Below are positions 1 to 7,850 of a DNA stretch of 64,000 nt, piece by piece. Below the pieces are notes generated by a model. The model was given only the letters and a program-made list of their open reading frames with translations. It was not told the origin of the DNA and ran no database searches. The DNA comes from Terracoccus sp. 273MFTsu3.1. GTDB taxonomy: Bacteria > Actinomycetota > Actinomycetes > Actinomycetales > Dermatophilaceae. The position numbers were made by a program, and so were the translations under genes. The number at the start of each line of letters is the position of its first letter. The stretch's first letter is position 1. Location: positions 186,001 through 250,000 of the forward strand of contig NZ_KB911827.1 of NCBI RefSeq assembly GCF_000383675.1. Direction: 5' to 3'.

Positions 1-882
1 GATGGCGAGGACGGCACCGGCGACGGCGGCCGCGCCGGCCATGTCGCACTTCATCGTCAGCATCCCGTTGGCCGGCTTGATGCAGAGGCCGCCCGAGTCG
101 AAGGTGATGCCCTTGCCGACGAAGGCGATGGACGCCTTGGGACGTGTCGGCGTGTAGCTGAGGACGGCGATGCGCGGCTCGTTGGCCGAGCCCTGGCCGA
201 CCCCCACGGTGCCCCCGAAGCCGCCGGCCCGCAGCGCCTTCATGTCGTAGGACTTGAGCTTGACCTTGGTGCCCTTGACGCGGTCGGCGAGCGAGTCGAC
301 GAAGGTCTCCGGGTAGAGCAGGTTCGGCGGGAGGTTGACGAGGTCGCGCGTGTACGCCACGGCCTCGCCGAGGGCGGCGGCGCGCTTCACCGCGCGACGC
401 GAGGCGGCGTCGGCGGGGCCGACGAGGGCGACCGCGCCGACGGCGTCGGTGCTCCGCGTGCCCGCCTTGGACACGGCATACGCCCCGAGGGCCACGCCCT
501 CGGCGACGGCGGAGACGAGCTCGACCGACGTGCCGGGCACGACGACCGCGACCTTCTTCTTGCGGCTCAGGCTGCGGATCGCGCCGCCGAAGCCCTTGCG
601 GACGTCCTCGAGGGCGGACGGGTCGCCGGACAGCTGCCCGACACCGGCGAGCACGACGAGCTTGGCGGCGACCTCCGGCACGGACGCGAGGGTCGTGACC
701 TCGCCGACCGTGCCGGCGAGCTCGAGGTCGGTGACGACGGACTTGAGGTGGGCGACGGTCTTGCGGGGGAGTCCGTGGCCCGGGGCCAGGGCGGCGCCGC
801 CGTCACCGGGGACGAGCGCGACGACGAGCGCGTCGCCGGCCGTGTCGGCGGCCGAGCGGTTCGAGATGGTCAGGTTGGCCAC
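1..882 (-). CDS. pepA: Leucyl aminopeptidase (M17), 3' end beyond window
   Basis: Cytosolic metallo-aminopeptidase that removes N-terminal residues in peptide turnover. The 294 visible codons hold the whole N-terminal macro-like domain and the start of the catalytic domain. The two-metal site begins with VGKGITFDSGG (Lys and Asp ligands) and MKCDMAGAAAV (Lys and Asp), followed by the window edge. Family members are about 500 residues, so roughly 200 residues, including the NTDAEGR-type segment, are missing from view. The GTG start at 880-882 is chosen because AAAGGAG ends 6 bases upstream of it. Divergent from gcvT across about 185 bases. The octamer CGGCATAC lies inside the gene at 474-481. 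Confidence 0.93.
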   Translation of the reverse strand, partial: MANLTISNRSAADTAGDALVVALVPGDGGAALAPGHGLPRKTVAHLKSVVTDLELAGTVGEVTTLASVPEVAAKLVVLAGVGQLSGDPSALEDVRKGFGGAIRSLSRKKKVAVVVPGTSVELVSAVAEGVALGAYAVSKAGTRSTDAVGAVALVGPADAASRRAVKRAAALGEAVAYTRDLVNLPPNLLYPETFVDSLADRVKGTKVKLKSYDMKALRAGGFGGTVGVGQGSANEPRIAVLSYTPTRPKASIAFVGKGITFDSGGLCIKPANGMLTMKCDMAGAAAVAGAVLAI

Positions 883-1054
883 GAAGGACTCCTTTGTCGA
901 GGTGCTGACGGGCGCACGGTCAGAGCACGTCCTTGAGGGGTGCGTCGGTGGTGCGTCGCTGGTGCACGGTTTCGTGCGCCGGTCGGCCTCACGACACCGC
1001 CGCGGGTGGCGGCGTTCGATGATAACGAGCCGAGGCGGCACACCCGGCGGGCGG

Positions 1055-1060
1055 TAGGTT
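1055..1060 (+). promoter_or_regulatory. -10 hexamer of gcvT, leaderless
   Basis: TAGGTT ends 7 bases before the ATG at 1068, placing the transcription start at the start codon. No Shine-Dalgarno is visible and no clear -35. Confidence 0.6.
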
Positions 1061-1067
1061 GGCGCCC

Positions 1068-2186
1068 ATGACGACAGCGACGTCGGGGACGACCTCCCCG
1101 CTGACCTCACCCCTGCACGACCGCCACGTCGCCCTCGGCGCGAAGATGGCCGACTTCGGTGGCTGGGACATGCCGATCGAGTACCCCGGTGGCGGCGTCG
1201 TCGCCGAGCACACGGCGGTGCGCGAGCGCGTCGGCGTCTTCGACGTGAGCCACCTCGGCAAGGCCTCGGTGACGGGTCCCGGCGCGGCCGACTTCGTCAA
1301 CGCGTGCCTGACCAACGACGTGCGCCGCATCCAGCCGGGCTCGGCGCAGTACACCCTGTGCTGCGACGACGCGGGCGGCGTCGTCGACGACCTCATCGTC
1401 TACCTCAAGTCCGACGACGACGTCTTCCTCATCCCCAACGCGGCCAACACCGCCGAGGTCGTGCGGCGCCTGCAGGCCGCCGCGCCGGAGGGCATCACCG
1501 TCACGAACCTGCACCGCGACTACGGCGTCATCGCCGTCCAGGGCACGAAGAGCGACGAGGTGCTCGAGTCCCTGGGGCTGCCGACCGGGCACGACTACAT
1601 GTCCTTCGTCGAGGCGGACTGGCAGGGGCGGCCCGTCATCGTCTGCCGCACCGGCTACACCGGTGAGCGCGGCTACGAGCTCGTCCCGCTCTGGGACGAC
1701 GCCCCGGCGCTCTGGGACGCCCTCGTGGCAGCCCTCGAGCCCTTCGACGGCAAGCCGTGCGGCCTCGGCGCGCGCGACACCCTCCGCACCGAGATGGGCT
1801 ACCCGCTGCACGGACAGGACCTGTCGCTGCAGATCTCACCCGTTCAGGCACGCGCCGGCTGGGCCGTGGGCTGGAAGAAGGACGCCTTCTGGGGCAAGCA
1901 GGCCCTCGAGGCCGAGCGGGCCAACCCGACACGCCTCATGCGGGGTCTGCTCGTGACCGGCCGCGGCATCCCGCGTGCGCACTGCACCGTCTCGTGGAAC
2001 GGCGCAGCGGCGGGAGAGGTCACGTCCGGCACCTTCTCGCCCACCCTCAAGCAGGGCATCGCCCTCGCGCTGCTGAACCCCGAGATCGCCGACGGTGAGA
2101 CGGTCTCGATCGACGTGCGCGGTCGCGCCCTTGAGGCCACCGTCGTCAAGCCGCCGTTCGTCCAGGTGCAGGTCCGCGAGGGCTGA
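1068..2186 (+). CDS. gcvT: Glycine cleavage system T protein (aminomethyltransferase)
   Basis: Tetrahydrofolate-dependent aminomethyltransferase of the glycine cleavage complex: releases ammonia from the aminomethyl-lipoyl H protein and makes 5,10-methylene-THF. The 372-residue length is normal. Diagnostic stretches are [10 protein letters not shown] near the N-terminus, [12 protein letters not shown] in the middle and [18 protein letters not shown], followed by the C-terminal barrel ([12 protein letters not shown]). The ATG at 1068 is preferred to an in-frame TTG at 1059 because TAGGTT sits 7 bases upstream of the ATG, a leaderless arrangement. gcvH and gcvP are not in the window. I looked for a glycine riboswitch upstream and found none. 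Confidence 0.96.
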   Translation: MTTATSGTTSPLTSPLHDRHVALGAKMADFGGWDMPIEYPGGGVVAEHTAVRERVGVFDVSHLGKASVTGPGAADFVNACLTNDVRRIQPGSAQYTLCCDDAGGVVDDLIVYLKSDDDVFLIPNAANTAEVVRRLQAAAPEGITVTNLHRDYGVIAVQGTKSDEVLESLGLPTGHDYMSFVEADWQGRPVIVCRTGYTGERGYELVPLWDDAPALWDALVAALEPFDGKPCGLGARDTLRTEMGYPLHGQDLSLQISPVQARAGWAVGWKKDAFWGKQALEAERANPTRLMRGLLVTGRGIPRAHCTVSWNGAAAGEVTSGTFSPTLKQGIALALLNPEIADGETVSIDVRGRALEATVVKPPFVQVQVREG

Positions 2187-2208
2187 GTCCCCGTCACCGA
2201 CGACGTAT

Positions 2209-2240
2209 GCCGGGTGGCGCGCGTGAGCGCGCGACCCGGC
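2209..2240. terminator. Bidirectional hairpin between gcvT and the P1 peptidase gene
   Basis: GCCGGGT, a GG bulge, CGCGCG, loop TGAG, then CGCGCG and ACCCGGC: a 13-bp GC stem with no U tract, between two convergent genes. The GTATGCCG octamer (2205-2212) overlaps its left foot. Confidence 0.6.
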
Positions 2241-2270
2241 GCACGCCGTGCTCGGCGTTGGCGAAACGGG

Positions 2271-3407
2271 CTACTCGCGCAGGGAGAACCGTCGTCGGCC
2301 GTGGCGGTCGAGGATGCTGGCGAGGCGTTCGCCGTCGAGGGCGTGGATCGTCAGGCCGTCGCGGCCCTCCATCGTCTCGGCCTGGAGCATCGCGTTGAGG
2401 ATGGCCTCGGCCGTGGCCTCGATGACGGCTCCGAACATCGCGTCGAAGTACTCGAGGGCGAGCATCTCGACCTGCATGCCGATCTCGGTGCGGGCACCGG
2501 GGCCTTGGTCGGGCATCCCGTGAGCGGCGGTCGAGAAGGCGATCATGAGGTCGCCGGAGTAGTTGTCACCGCGGGCGCCGAACTTCGCGATGCCGAGGCC
2601 GGCGCGCTGGGCGAGCCGGTTGAGCTGGTGGGGGAGCAGGGGCGCGTCCGTCGCGACGACGGCGAGCACCGACCCGGTGCCCGGCGGCGGCACCCGGGTG
2701 ATCTCCGACATGCGCGGGAAGGGCACGACCTTCTTCGTCAGCACGTGCCCGATCGGCACGCCGTTGACCTCGAAGTGCTTGCGGTCGCCGTGGTTGGCCT
2801 GGACGAGGACGCCGACCGTGAAGTGGCGGTCACCGAGGTCGACGACCCGCGAGGCCGTGCCGGTGCCGCCCTTGAAGCCGTAGCACTGCGTGCCCGTGCC
2901 ACCACCGACGTTGCCCTCCGCGATGACGCCCGTGCGCGCGTCGTCGAAGGCGGCATGGACGTGCTCGCGGGTGACGTGCTGTCCGCTGATGTCGTTGAGG
3001 ATGCCGTCCCACGTCTCGCCGACGACCGGCAGCATGATCGGCATGCGCCCGGGCACGCGGGTCTCGCGGGCGATGAGCGAGTCGCGCACGACCCCGACGC
3101 TGTCGGTGTTCGTCAGGGCGATGGGGCTCGAGAGCATGCCCGACTCGTGCAGCCACTCGAGGCCGGTCAGCTCGCCGAACCCGTTGAGCCGGTGGTAGCC
3201 GGCGAAGACCGGCTCGGTGGAGGCGCGGCCGCCGTGGGGGAGCACGACGGTGACGCCGGTGCGCACGGGGCCCTGGCCGACGGTCATCTCGCCCGCACCG
3301 TGGACGATCGTGCTGTAGCCGACCCGGACGCCCTCGACGTCGGTGATCGCGTTGAGTGGACCCGAGCGCCCCGTCCCGATCTCGATCCCGACATCGGTGG
3401 CTCGCAC
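2271..3407 (-). CDS. P1 family peptidase (DmpA/BapA-type N-terminal nucleophile aminopeptidase)
   Basis: Self-processing aminopeptidase of the DmpA/BapA family, which in characterised members releases D-, L- or beta-amino acids from short peptides. The 378 residues include the family glycine-rich stretch GNVGGGTGT and KGGTGTASR. By analogy with DmpA, autocleavage would fall between Gly245 and Ser246 in GTGSVLAVVATDAP, giving a beta subunit that begins with the nucleophile Ser246. No signal peptide is seen, so it should be cytosolic. The start is a GTG preceded by GGAGGAGAC, so this mRNA is leadered. It is divergent from murT. The substrate cannot be told from sequence. Confidence 0.9.
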   Translation of the reverse strand: MRATDVGIEIGTGRSGPLNAITDVEGVRVGYSTIVHGAGEMTVGQGPVRTGVTVVLPHGGRASTEPVFAGYHRLNGFGELTGLEWLHESGMLSSPIALTNTDSVGVVRDSLIARETRVPGRMPIMLPVVGETWDGILNDISGQHVTREHVHAAFDDARTGVIAEGNVGGGTGTQCYGFKGGTGTASRVVDLGDRHFTVGVLVQANHGDRKHFEVNGVPIGHVLTKKVVPFPRMSEITRVPPPGTGSVLAVVATDAPLLPHQLNRLAQRAGLGIAKFGARGDNYSGDLMIAFSTAAHGMPDQGPGARTEIGMQVEMLALEYFDAMFGAVIEATAEAILNAMLQAETMEGRDGLTIHALDGERLASILDRHGRRRFSLRE

Positions 3408-3548
3408 GCGGTCTCCTCCTCGTCCACCCGCGGACCGGGGGAACCGGTGCTGCGGCTACGATCTGGCTTGTCGATCTGGCATGTCACCGAGCGGTCGCCC
3501 CTCGCTGCCGAGCGGCGCGACCCACGATGTCGAGAAGGGTAACCGCTT

Positions 3549-4796
3549 TTGTCTGACGCACGCGATCCGCTCCGCGCCCGCCTGGCGCTGGCCACGGGAC
3601 GGTCGGCGGGACGGCTCTCGCAGGCCCTCGGCAAGGGCTCCGGCTCCATGATCGGTGGCCGCCTCGCCCTCCGCGTCGACCCGCAGGTGCTTCGCGCCGT
3701 GGCCGGTGACCGGCGCAGCGTCCTCGTCACCGGGACGAACGGCAAGAGCACCGTGACGGCCCTCGTCGCTGCCGCGATCACGCCCGGCGGCGCGGTCGTG
3801 AGCAACACCACCGGCGCCAACATGACCGACGGCATCGTCACCGCGCTCTCGGCCGACCGCACGTCCGCGCTCGCGGCCCTCGAGGTCGACGAGGTCTACC
3901 TCGAGCCCGTCGCGCGCGGCACCCGGCCCAAGGCCGTCGTCGTGCTCAACAGCTCGCGCGAGTACACCCGCGGCGTGTCGCTCAAGAGCACGCTCGAGCA
4001 CTGGCGCCGCACCGCTGCCGCCCTGCCCGACGACTGCGTCGCCATCGTCAACGTCGACGACCCGCTCGTCAGCTGGGCCTTCGAGACCGCGCCACGCCGC
4101 ATCGGCGTCAGCGGCGGTCTCTACTGGCGTGGGGACGCCCTCATCTGCCCCGCCTGCGGTTCGGTCCAGGACTTCACCGACGACTCGTGGAGCTGCCCCG
4201 GCTGCCGGCGTTCGCGGCCCGAGCCCGACTGGAAGGTCGTGCCCGACGGGGACGGCTGGGCCGTCGAGCACGCCGGGGAGCGCACCCGGATCGAGGTCAC
4301 GGTGCCCGGCCGCACCGGCCCGGTGGGTGGAGCCTTCGCCCTCGCGGCCGCCGACGCCCTCGGCGTCGACGTGGCCGAGGCCGCCGAGCGGGTCAGCGCC
4401 GTCGCCGACGTCGACGGCCGCTACGCGCCCTACCGGCTCGGCGACCACGCAGCACGACTGCTCATGCTCAAGAACCCGGCCGGGTGGGCCGAGGCGATCG
4501 ACGTCGCCGTCTCCACCGACCGGCCGCTCGTCGTGGCCGTCGACCCCTTCGGACCCAAGGACACCGCCACGATGTGGGAGGCGCCGTTCCAGCGGCTCGC
4601 GGGCGAGCGCGTCGCCGTCACGGGCGGACGCACGGCGGACGCCGTGGCGATCCTCGACGCGGCCGGCGCCGACGTCGTCGAAGCGCCGGACATCGAGTCG
4701 GCCGTCCGCGCGCACGCACCGGGCGAGGTGATGGTGGCCTGCAACTACCCGGCCTTCCGCCGCATCTCCAAGCAGTTCCGAGGAGGCACCCATTGA
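3549..4796 (+). CDS. murT: MurT-type Mur ligase (lipid II amidation subunit), divergent
   Basis: MurT with GatD amidates the alpha-carboxyl of D-Glu in lipid II. The 415 residues show a Mur-ligase Walker A (TGTNGKST, 61-68), the GANM stretch near 89-92, LEVDEVYL (111-118), a four-Cys zinc ribbon inserted in the middle domain (C200, C203, C216, C219), and the C-terminal DUF1727 domain (MVACNYPAFR). In canonical MurT a segment like NLSRDQLDR follows the beta strand; here residues 134-140 read NSSREYT, so a conserved acidic site is altered. The start is TTG, with GAGAAGGG about 10 bases upstream, and the N-terminus matches the family. It overlaps the next gene by 4 bases and the two must be co-translated. 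Confidence 0.88.
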   Translation: MSDARDPLRARLALATGRSAGRLSQALGKGSGSMIGGRLALRVDPQVLRAVAGDRRSVLVTGTNGKSTVTALVAAAITPGGAVVSNTTGANMTDGIVTALSADRTSALAALEVDEVYLEPVARGTRPKAVVVLNSSREYTRGVSLKSTLEHWRRTAAALPDDCVAIVNVDDPLVSWAFETAPRRIGVSGGLYWRGDALICPACGSVQDFTDDSWSCPGCRRSRPEPDWKVVPDGDGWAVEHAGERTRIEVTVPGRTGPVGGAFALAAADALGVDVAEAAERVSAVADVDGRYAPYRLGDHAARLLMLKNPAGWAEAIDVAVSTDRPLVVAVDPFGPKDTATMWEAPFQRLAGERVAVTGGRTADAVAILDAAGADVVEAPDIESAVRAHAPGEVMVACNYPAFRRISKQFRGGTH

Positions 4797-5578
4797 GCAG
4801 CGCACTGACGGTCGCGACGCTCTTCCCGCTCGCCACGGTCGCCGCGGCCGACGAGGCCAACGCGAGCGCGCTCGTGCGCCGCGGGGCCGCCCGTGACCTC
4901 TCGGTCGAGACCGTCACGGTCGACCGGGCCGACTCCTTCGTCGACGCCGACGTCTATCTCGTCGGCGGGACCGGACGGGGCGGCGTGGCGGCCCTCGTCG
5001 AGGCGCTGACCTCGACCGACCTCGCGGCACGGGTCTCGGACGGCGCGGTGCTGCTCGCCGTAGACGCCGGTCTCGACGCGATCGCCCGCTCGTGGGTCGA
5101 CCCGTCCGGTGCCCGACACCAGGGTCTCGGTCTCGCGCCGGTCGACATCCACGCCGCGCCCGAGGTCACCGGCACCGTCGTGACCCGACCGGATGCCTCC
5201 CTCGACCTGCCCGCCCTCATCGGCTGGGAGGCCAACGACCTGCGCACGGTCCGCGAGGACGGGGTGCGCGCCCTCTTCACGCTCGAGGTCGGTGCGGGCA
5301 ACCGCACCGACGACGCCGTCGGTGGCGCGGCCGAGGGCGTCCTCGCCGGCTCGGTCCTCGGCACTCGCCTGCACGGCCCGCTGCTGGCCCTCAACCCGGA
5401 GCTGGCCGATCTCGTGCTCGCCCGGGCCACCCACCGGTCCGAGCCGTGGCCCGCACTCGAGTCCCCGGCGATCGAACGCGCCCGTCGTGAGCGCATCGCC
5501 GAGGTGCGGCGCGAGTCGCCGAAGGCCGACTGGCGCAGTCGTCTGCCCGGACCCGTCGCGGCACGCCTCCGCCGCTGA
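4793..5578 (+). CDS. gatD: GatD-family class I glutamine amidotransferase-like protein lacking the catalytic Cys
   Basis: Canonical GatD hydrolyses glutamine and passes ammonia to MurT. This 261-residue protein has the family fold markers (VYLVGGTGRGG, GLGLAPVDI, GTRLHGPLLALNPELAD with His194). The nucleophile elbow, normally like LAVCGGYQ, reads LLAVDAGLD: Asp91 (codon GAC at 5063-5065) replaces Cys. A second family stretch like GFENHxGxT reads GWEANDLRT. Glutaminase activity is therefore unlikely. The TTG start at 4793 follows AGGAGG closely and overlaps the murT stop. The family assignment is firm, but the biochemical role is open. Confidence 0.85.
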   Translation: MSSALTVATLFPLATVAAADEANASALVRRGAARDLSVETVTVDRADSFVDADVYLVGGTGRGGVAALVEALTSTDLAARVSDGAVLLAVDAGLDAIARSWVDPSGARHQGLGLAPVDIHAAPEVTGTVVTRPDASLDLPALIGWEANDLRTVREDGVRALFTLEVGAGNRTDDAVGGAAEGVLAGSVLGTRLHGPLLALNPELADLVLARATHRSEPWPALESPAIERARRERIAEVRRESPKADWRSRLPGPVAARLRR

Positions 5579-5600
5579 CCGACCCACGGCCGCTCGAGGG

Positions 5601-6407
5601 TCAGAGGTGGGGGACGGCCGTGACGACGAGAGCGGCCGTGACGAGGCCGGCGGCCAGGGCGACCTCGATCGCGGCTCCGATGACGTCCCCGGTGACCCCG
5701 CCCAGGCGCCGGACCGCGTGCCGCCGCGTCACGACGGCCGCGGCGACCGCGACGAGGACGACGGCGACGGCGCCGAGACCCCCGGCCCACCACGTGCTGC
5801 CGAGCCCAGCCGACACACTCGCGCCGGCGAGGCCGGCGGCCAGGGCGACCGCGGCGACGAGCCCCAGCAGGTGGGCCCGGGACACGGTGCCGGCGACGCC
5901 CTGACCGAGCCCGTCGGCACGGGCAGGGGGTATGCCGTCCCGCGCGCACAGCGCGCAGGCGAGGCGGCTCGCCACGAGGGCCACGACGGCCAGTGTCGTG
6001 CCGAAGGCGCCGCCGAGGAGGGTCGTGAGGCAGGCGGCGTCGAGCAGGAGGGCCAGGACGAGAGCCGCCGCACCGGCCGGACCGGTGTCGCCGCGGCGCA
6101 TGACCTCGAGCGAGCGCGCAGGATCGTGCCCGGAGGTGAGCCCGTCGGCGAGGTCCGCGAGCCCGTCGAGGTGCAGCGCCCGCGACAGCAGCGCCGTGAC
6201 GACGAGAGCCAGCACGGCCGCGACGCCGGCGGGAGCCCAGCCCGTCGTCGACACCGTGCCCAGAGCGGCCCAGGCGAGGAGGGCGGGCGCCGTCGTCAGT
6301 GGCGCGAGCAGCAGGGCGCGGCCGAGCACGACACCGGTGACGTGCTCCGGTGGCCCGACGGGAAGCGCGGTGAAGGTGCCGAACGCCACCCGCCAGGCGT
6401 CACGCAT
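5601..6407 (-). CDS. cobS: Adenosylcobinamide-GDP ribazoletransferase
   Basis: Integral membrane enzyme that joins adenosylcobinamide-GDP to alpha-ribazole, the last assembly step of adenosylcobalamin. The 268 residues are almost wholly hydrophobic helices. The DGLADLADG stretch with its Asp residues and RRGDTGPAGAAALV are typical of CobS. It overlaps cobU by 8 bases and is the last gene of the riboswitch-controlled operon that starts near 11.3 kb. It converges with gatD, leaving 22 bases. A GTATGCCG octamer at 5930 forces a rare ATA codon (Gly-Ile-Pro). Confidence 0.94.
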   Translation of the reverse strand: MRDAWRVAFGTFTALPVGPPEHVTGVVLGRALLLAPLTTAPALLAWAALGTVSTTGWAPAGVAAVLALVVTALLSRALHLDGLADLADGLTSGHDPARSLEVMRRGDTGPAGAAALVLALLLDAACLTTLLGGAFGTTLAVVALVASRLACALCARDGIPPARADGLGQGVAGTVSRAHLLGLVAAVALAAGLAGASVSAGLGSTWWAGGLGAVAVVLVAVAAAVVTRRHAVRRLGGVTGDVIGAAIEVALAAGLVTAALVVTAVPHL

Positions 6408-6996
6408 CGAGCGTCCTGGGCCGCGGTTCGTGAGGCACGACGGGGGCGTCGCTGAGGTCGACGACCCGTCCGGCGACGACGAGGTGCACGCGCGCCGCCA
6501 CTGCAGCGACCTGGGCGTTGAGCCGGCCCAGCTCGTCCTGGAAGAGACGTCCCGAAGCGGTCGTCGCCACGAGGGACCAGCCGACCTCGTTCGTCACGAC
6601 GACGACGGGCACCGTTGCGGCGCAGAGTGACTCGACGAGCCGGTCGCCCTCGCGACGCACGACGTCGGCCGCGGCGACGAGGTCGTCCCACCCGACGCCG
6701 TCGACGAGGGCGGTGAGCCAGGTGCCGAGGCAGTCGACGAGGACCGGTCCGGTGGCGGCGTCGATCACCCCGGCGACGTTCGTCGTCTCGAGGGTCCGCC
6801 ACGTCCCGGGTCGGCGGGTCCGGTGGTCCTCGACGCGCCGGCTCCACTCGGGGTCTGACGCATCGGCCCGACGACCTGTCGCGACGTAGGTGACGTCCGC
6901 GCGGTCGGCGACGAGATCCTCGGCGTGGCGGCTCTTTCCGCTGCGCACCGGCCCCGTGACGAGGGTCGTCGTGCGGGCCGCGTGCGCGTGGCTCAC
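6400..6996 (-). CDS. cobU: Adenosylcobinamide kinase / adenosylcobinamide-phosphate guanylyltransferase
   Basis: Bifunctional nucleotide-loop enzyme that phosphorylates adenosylcobinamide and then attaches GMP, giving the CobS substrate. The 198 residues carry the P-loop VTGPVRSGKSRHAE at the N-terminus, VLVDCLGTWLT in the middle, and VVVTNEVGWSLV and FQDELGRLNAQVA toward the end, all diagnostic. The GTG start at 6994-6996 overlaps the stop of the ECF-S gene (GTGA), which fixes the start and implies translational coupling. Confidence 0.94.
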   Translation of the reverse strand: MSHAHAARTTTLVTGPVRSGKSRHAEDLVADRADVTYVATGRRADASDPEWSRRVEDHRTRRPGTWRTLETTNVAGVIDAATGPVLVDCLGTWLTALVDGVGWDDLVAAADVVRREGDRLVESLCAATVPVVVVTNEVGWSLVATTASGRLFQDELGRLNAQVAAVAARVHLVVAGRVVDLSDAPVVPHEPRPRTLDA

Positions 6997-7850
6997 CGGG
7001 TGCCCCCGGCGCCCTGGAGCGGCGACTCGGCGTCGGCGCCCGTCGCCCGTGCCGGCTCGAAGACGACCGGCACCCCGAAGGCCGCGCGTCGGGCTCCGCG
7101 GCGGAAGACGCGCAGCAGTGCCGGACCGGCCAGCAGGACGAGGGCCGCGTTGAGCACGCCTCGCGGCAGGTCCCACGCGAGGGACGTCGCGAGGTAGAAG
7201 AGGCCGTAGTGGGCGAGGTTCTCCGAGAGCGGGGCGCCCGGGACAAAGCCCATCCCGCTGGGCGCGTTGGTCCCGAGGAAGGGCCAGAACCAGAGGTTCA
7301 TGAAGAGCCCGAAGGCGAGTCCCGTCACGAGGGCGTATGCCGCGAGCACCCATCGCTCGGCGCGTCCGCCCGCGCGGGCCGGCAGCAGACCGGCACCGAG
7401 CCCGATGCCCCCGGCGCAGATCATCTGGAAGGGCAGCCACGGGCCGACCCCGCCCGTCAGCAGGGCGCCCGTCGTGACGGCGAGCGCGCCGGAGACGAAC
7501 CCGACCCCCGGCCCGAGCACGCGCCCGGCCACGATGACGACGAAGAACATCGGCTCGAGCCCGGCCGTGCCGGCGCTGAGCAGGCGCAGCCCTCCGCCGG
7601 CCGCTGCAGCCACTCCGAGGACGGCGATCGTCTTGGCGTCGAGGCGCCCGGCCGTGACCTCGGCGAGACAGACGACCGCGAGCAGCCCGAGGAGCACGGC
7701 GAAGAGCCAGGGCGCGTCGTTGCCGTGGTCGCGCGCGAAGTCGCCGGTGACGAAGAAGGGCCACGTGAACGCGACCAGCCCGACGATGCCGACCACCGCC
7801 ACGGCGACGACCGCCGGCCAGCGCAGCGGGATGACCCGGCGCCCGGTCAT
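6993..7850 (-). CDS. ECF transporter substrate-binding (S) component, probably for a corrinoid or cobalt
   Basis: The 285-residue membrane protein has about seven hydrophobic segments. The N-terminal strongly hydrophobic helices and a GGVGPWLPFQMICAG segment resemble ECF S-components. It sits between the fused ECF ATPase gene (ATGA overlap at 7847-7850) and cobU (GTGA overlap). The cobalamin riboswitch and cob genes make a corrinoid precursor or cobalt the likely cargo. That is inferred from context, because S-component sequences diverge widely. It lies where Streptomyces SCO2321-2325-type cobalt/cobalamin loci carry theirs. Confidence 0.78.
   Translation of the reverse strand: MTGRRVIPLRWPAVVAVAVVGIVGLVAFTWPFFVTGDFARDHGNDAPWLFAVLLGLLAVVCLAEVTAGRLDAKTIAVLGVAAAAGGGLRLLSAGTAGLEPMFFVVIVAGRVLGPGVGFVSGALAVTTGALLTGGVGPWLPFQMICAGGIGLGAGLLPARAGGRAERWVLAAYALVTGLAFGLFMNLWFWPFLGTNAPSGMGFVPGAPLSENLAHYGLFYLATSLAWDLPRGVLNAALVLLAGPALLRVFRRGARRAAFGVPVVFEPARATGADAESPLQGAGGTR

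Noticed and set aside
890-1058. Glycine riboswitch upstream of gcvT
   Set aside because: None of the conserved glycine aptamer elements are seen, and the leaderless -10 leaves no leader for it.
4187-5489. Arg/Pro-rich open frames within murT-gatD and many similar ones across the window
   Set aside because: High-GC DNA keeps alternative frames open; they overlap real genes and have no ribosome sites or family motifs.
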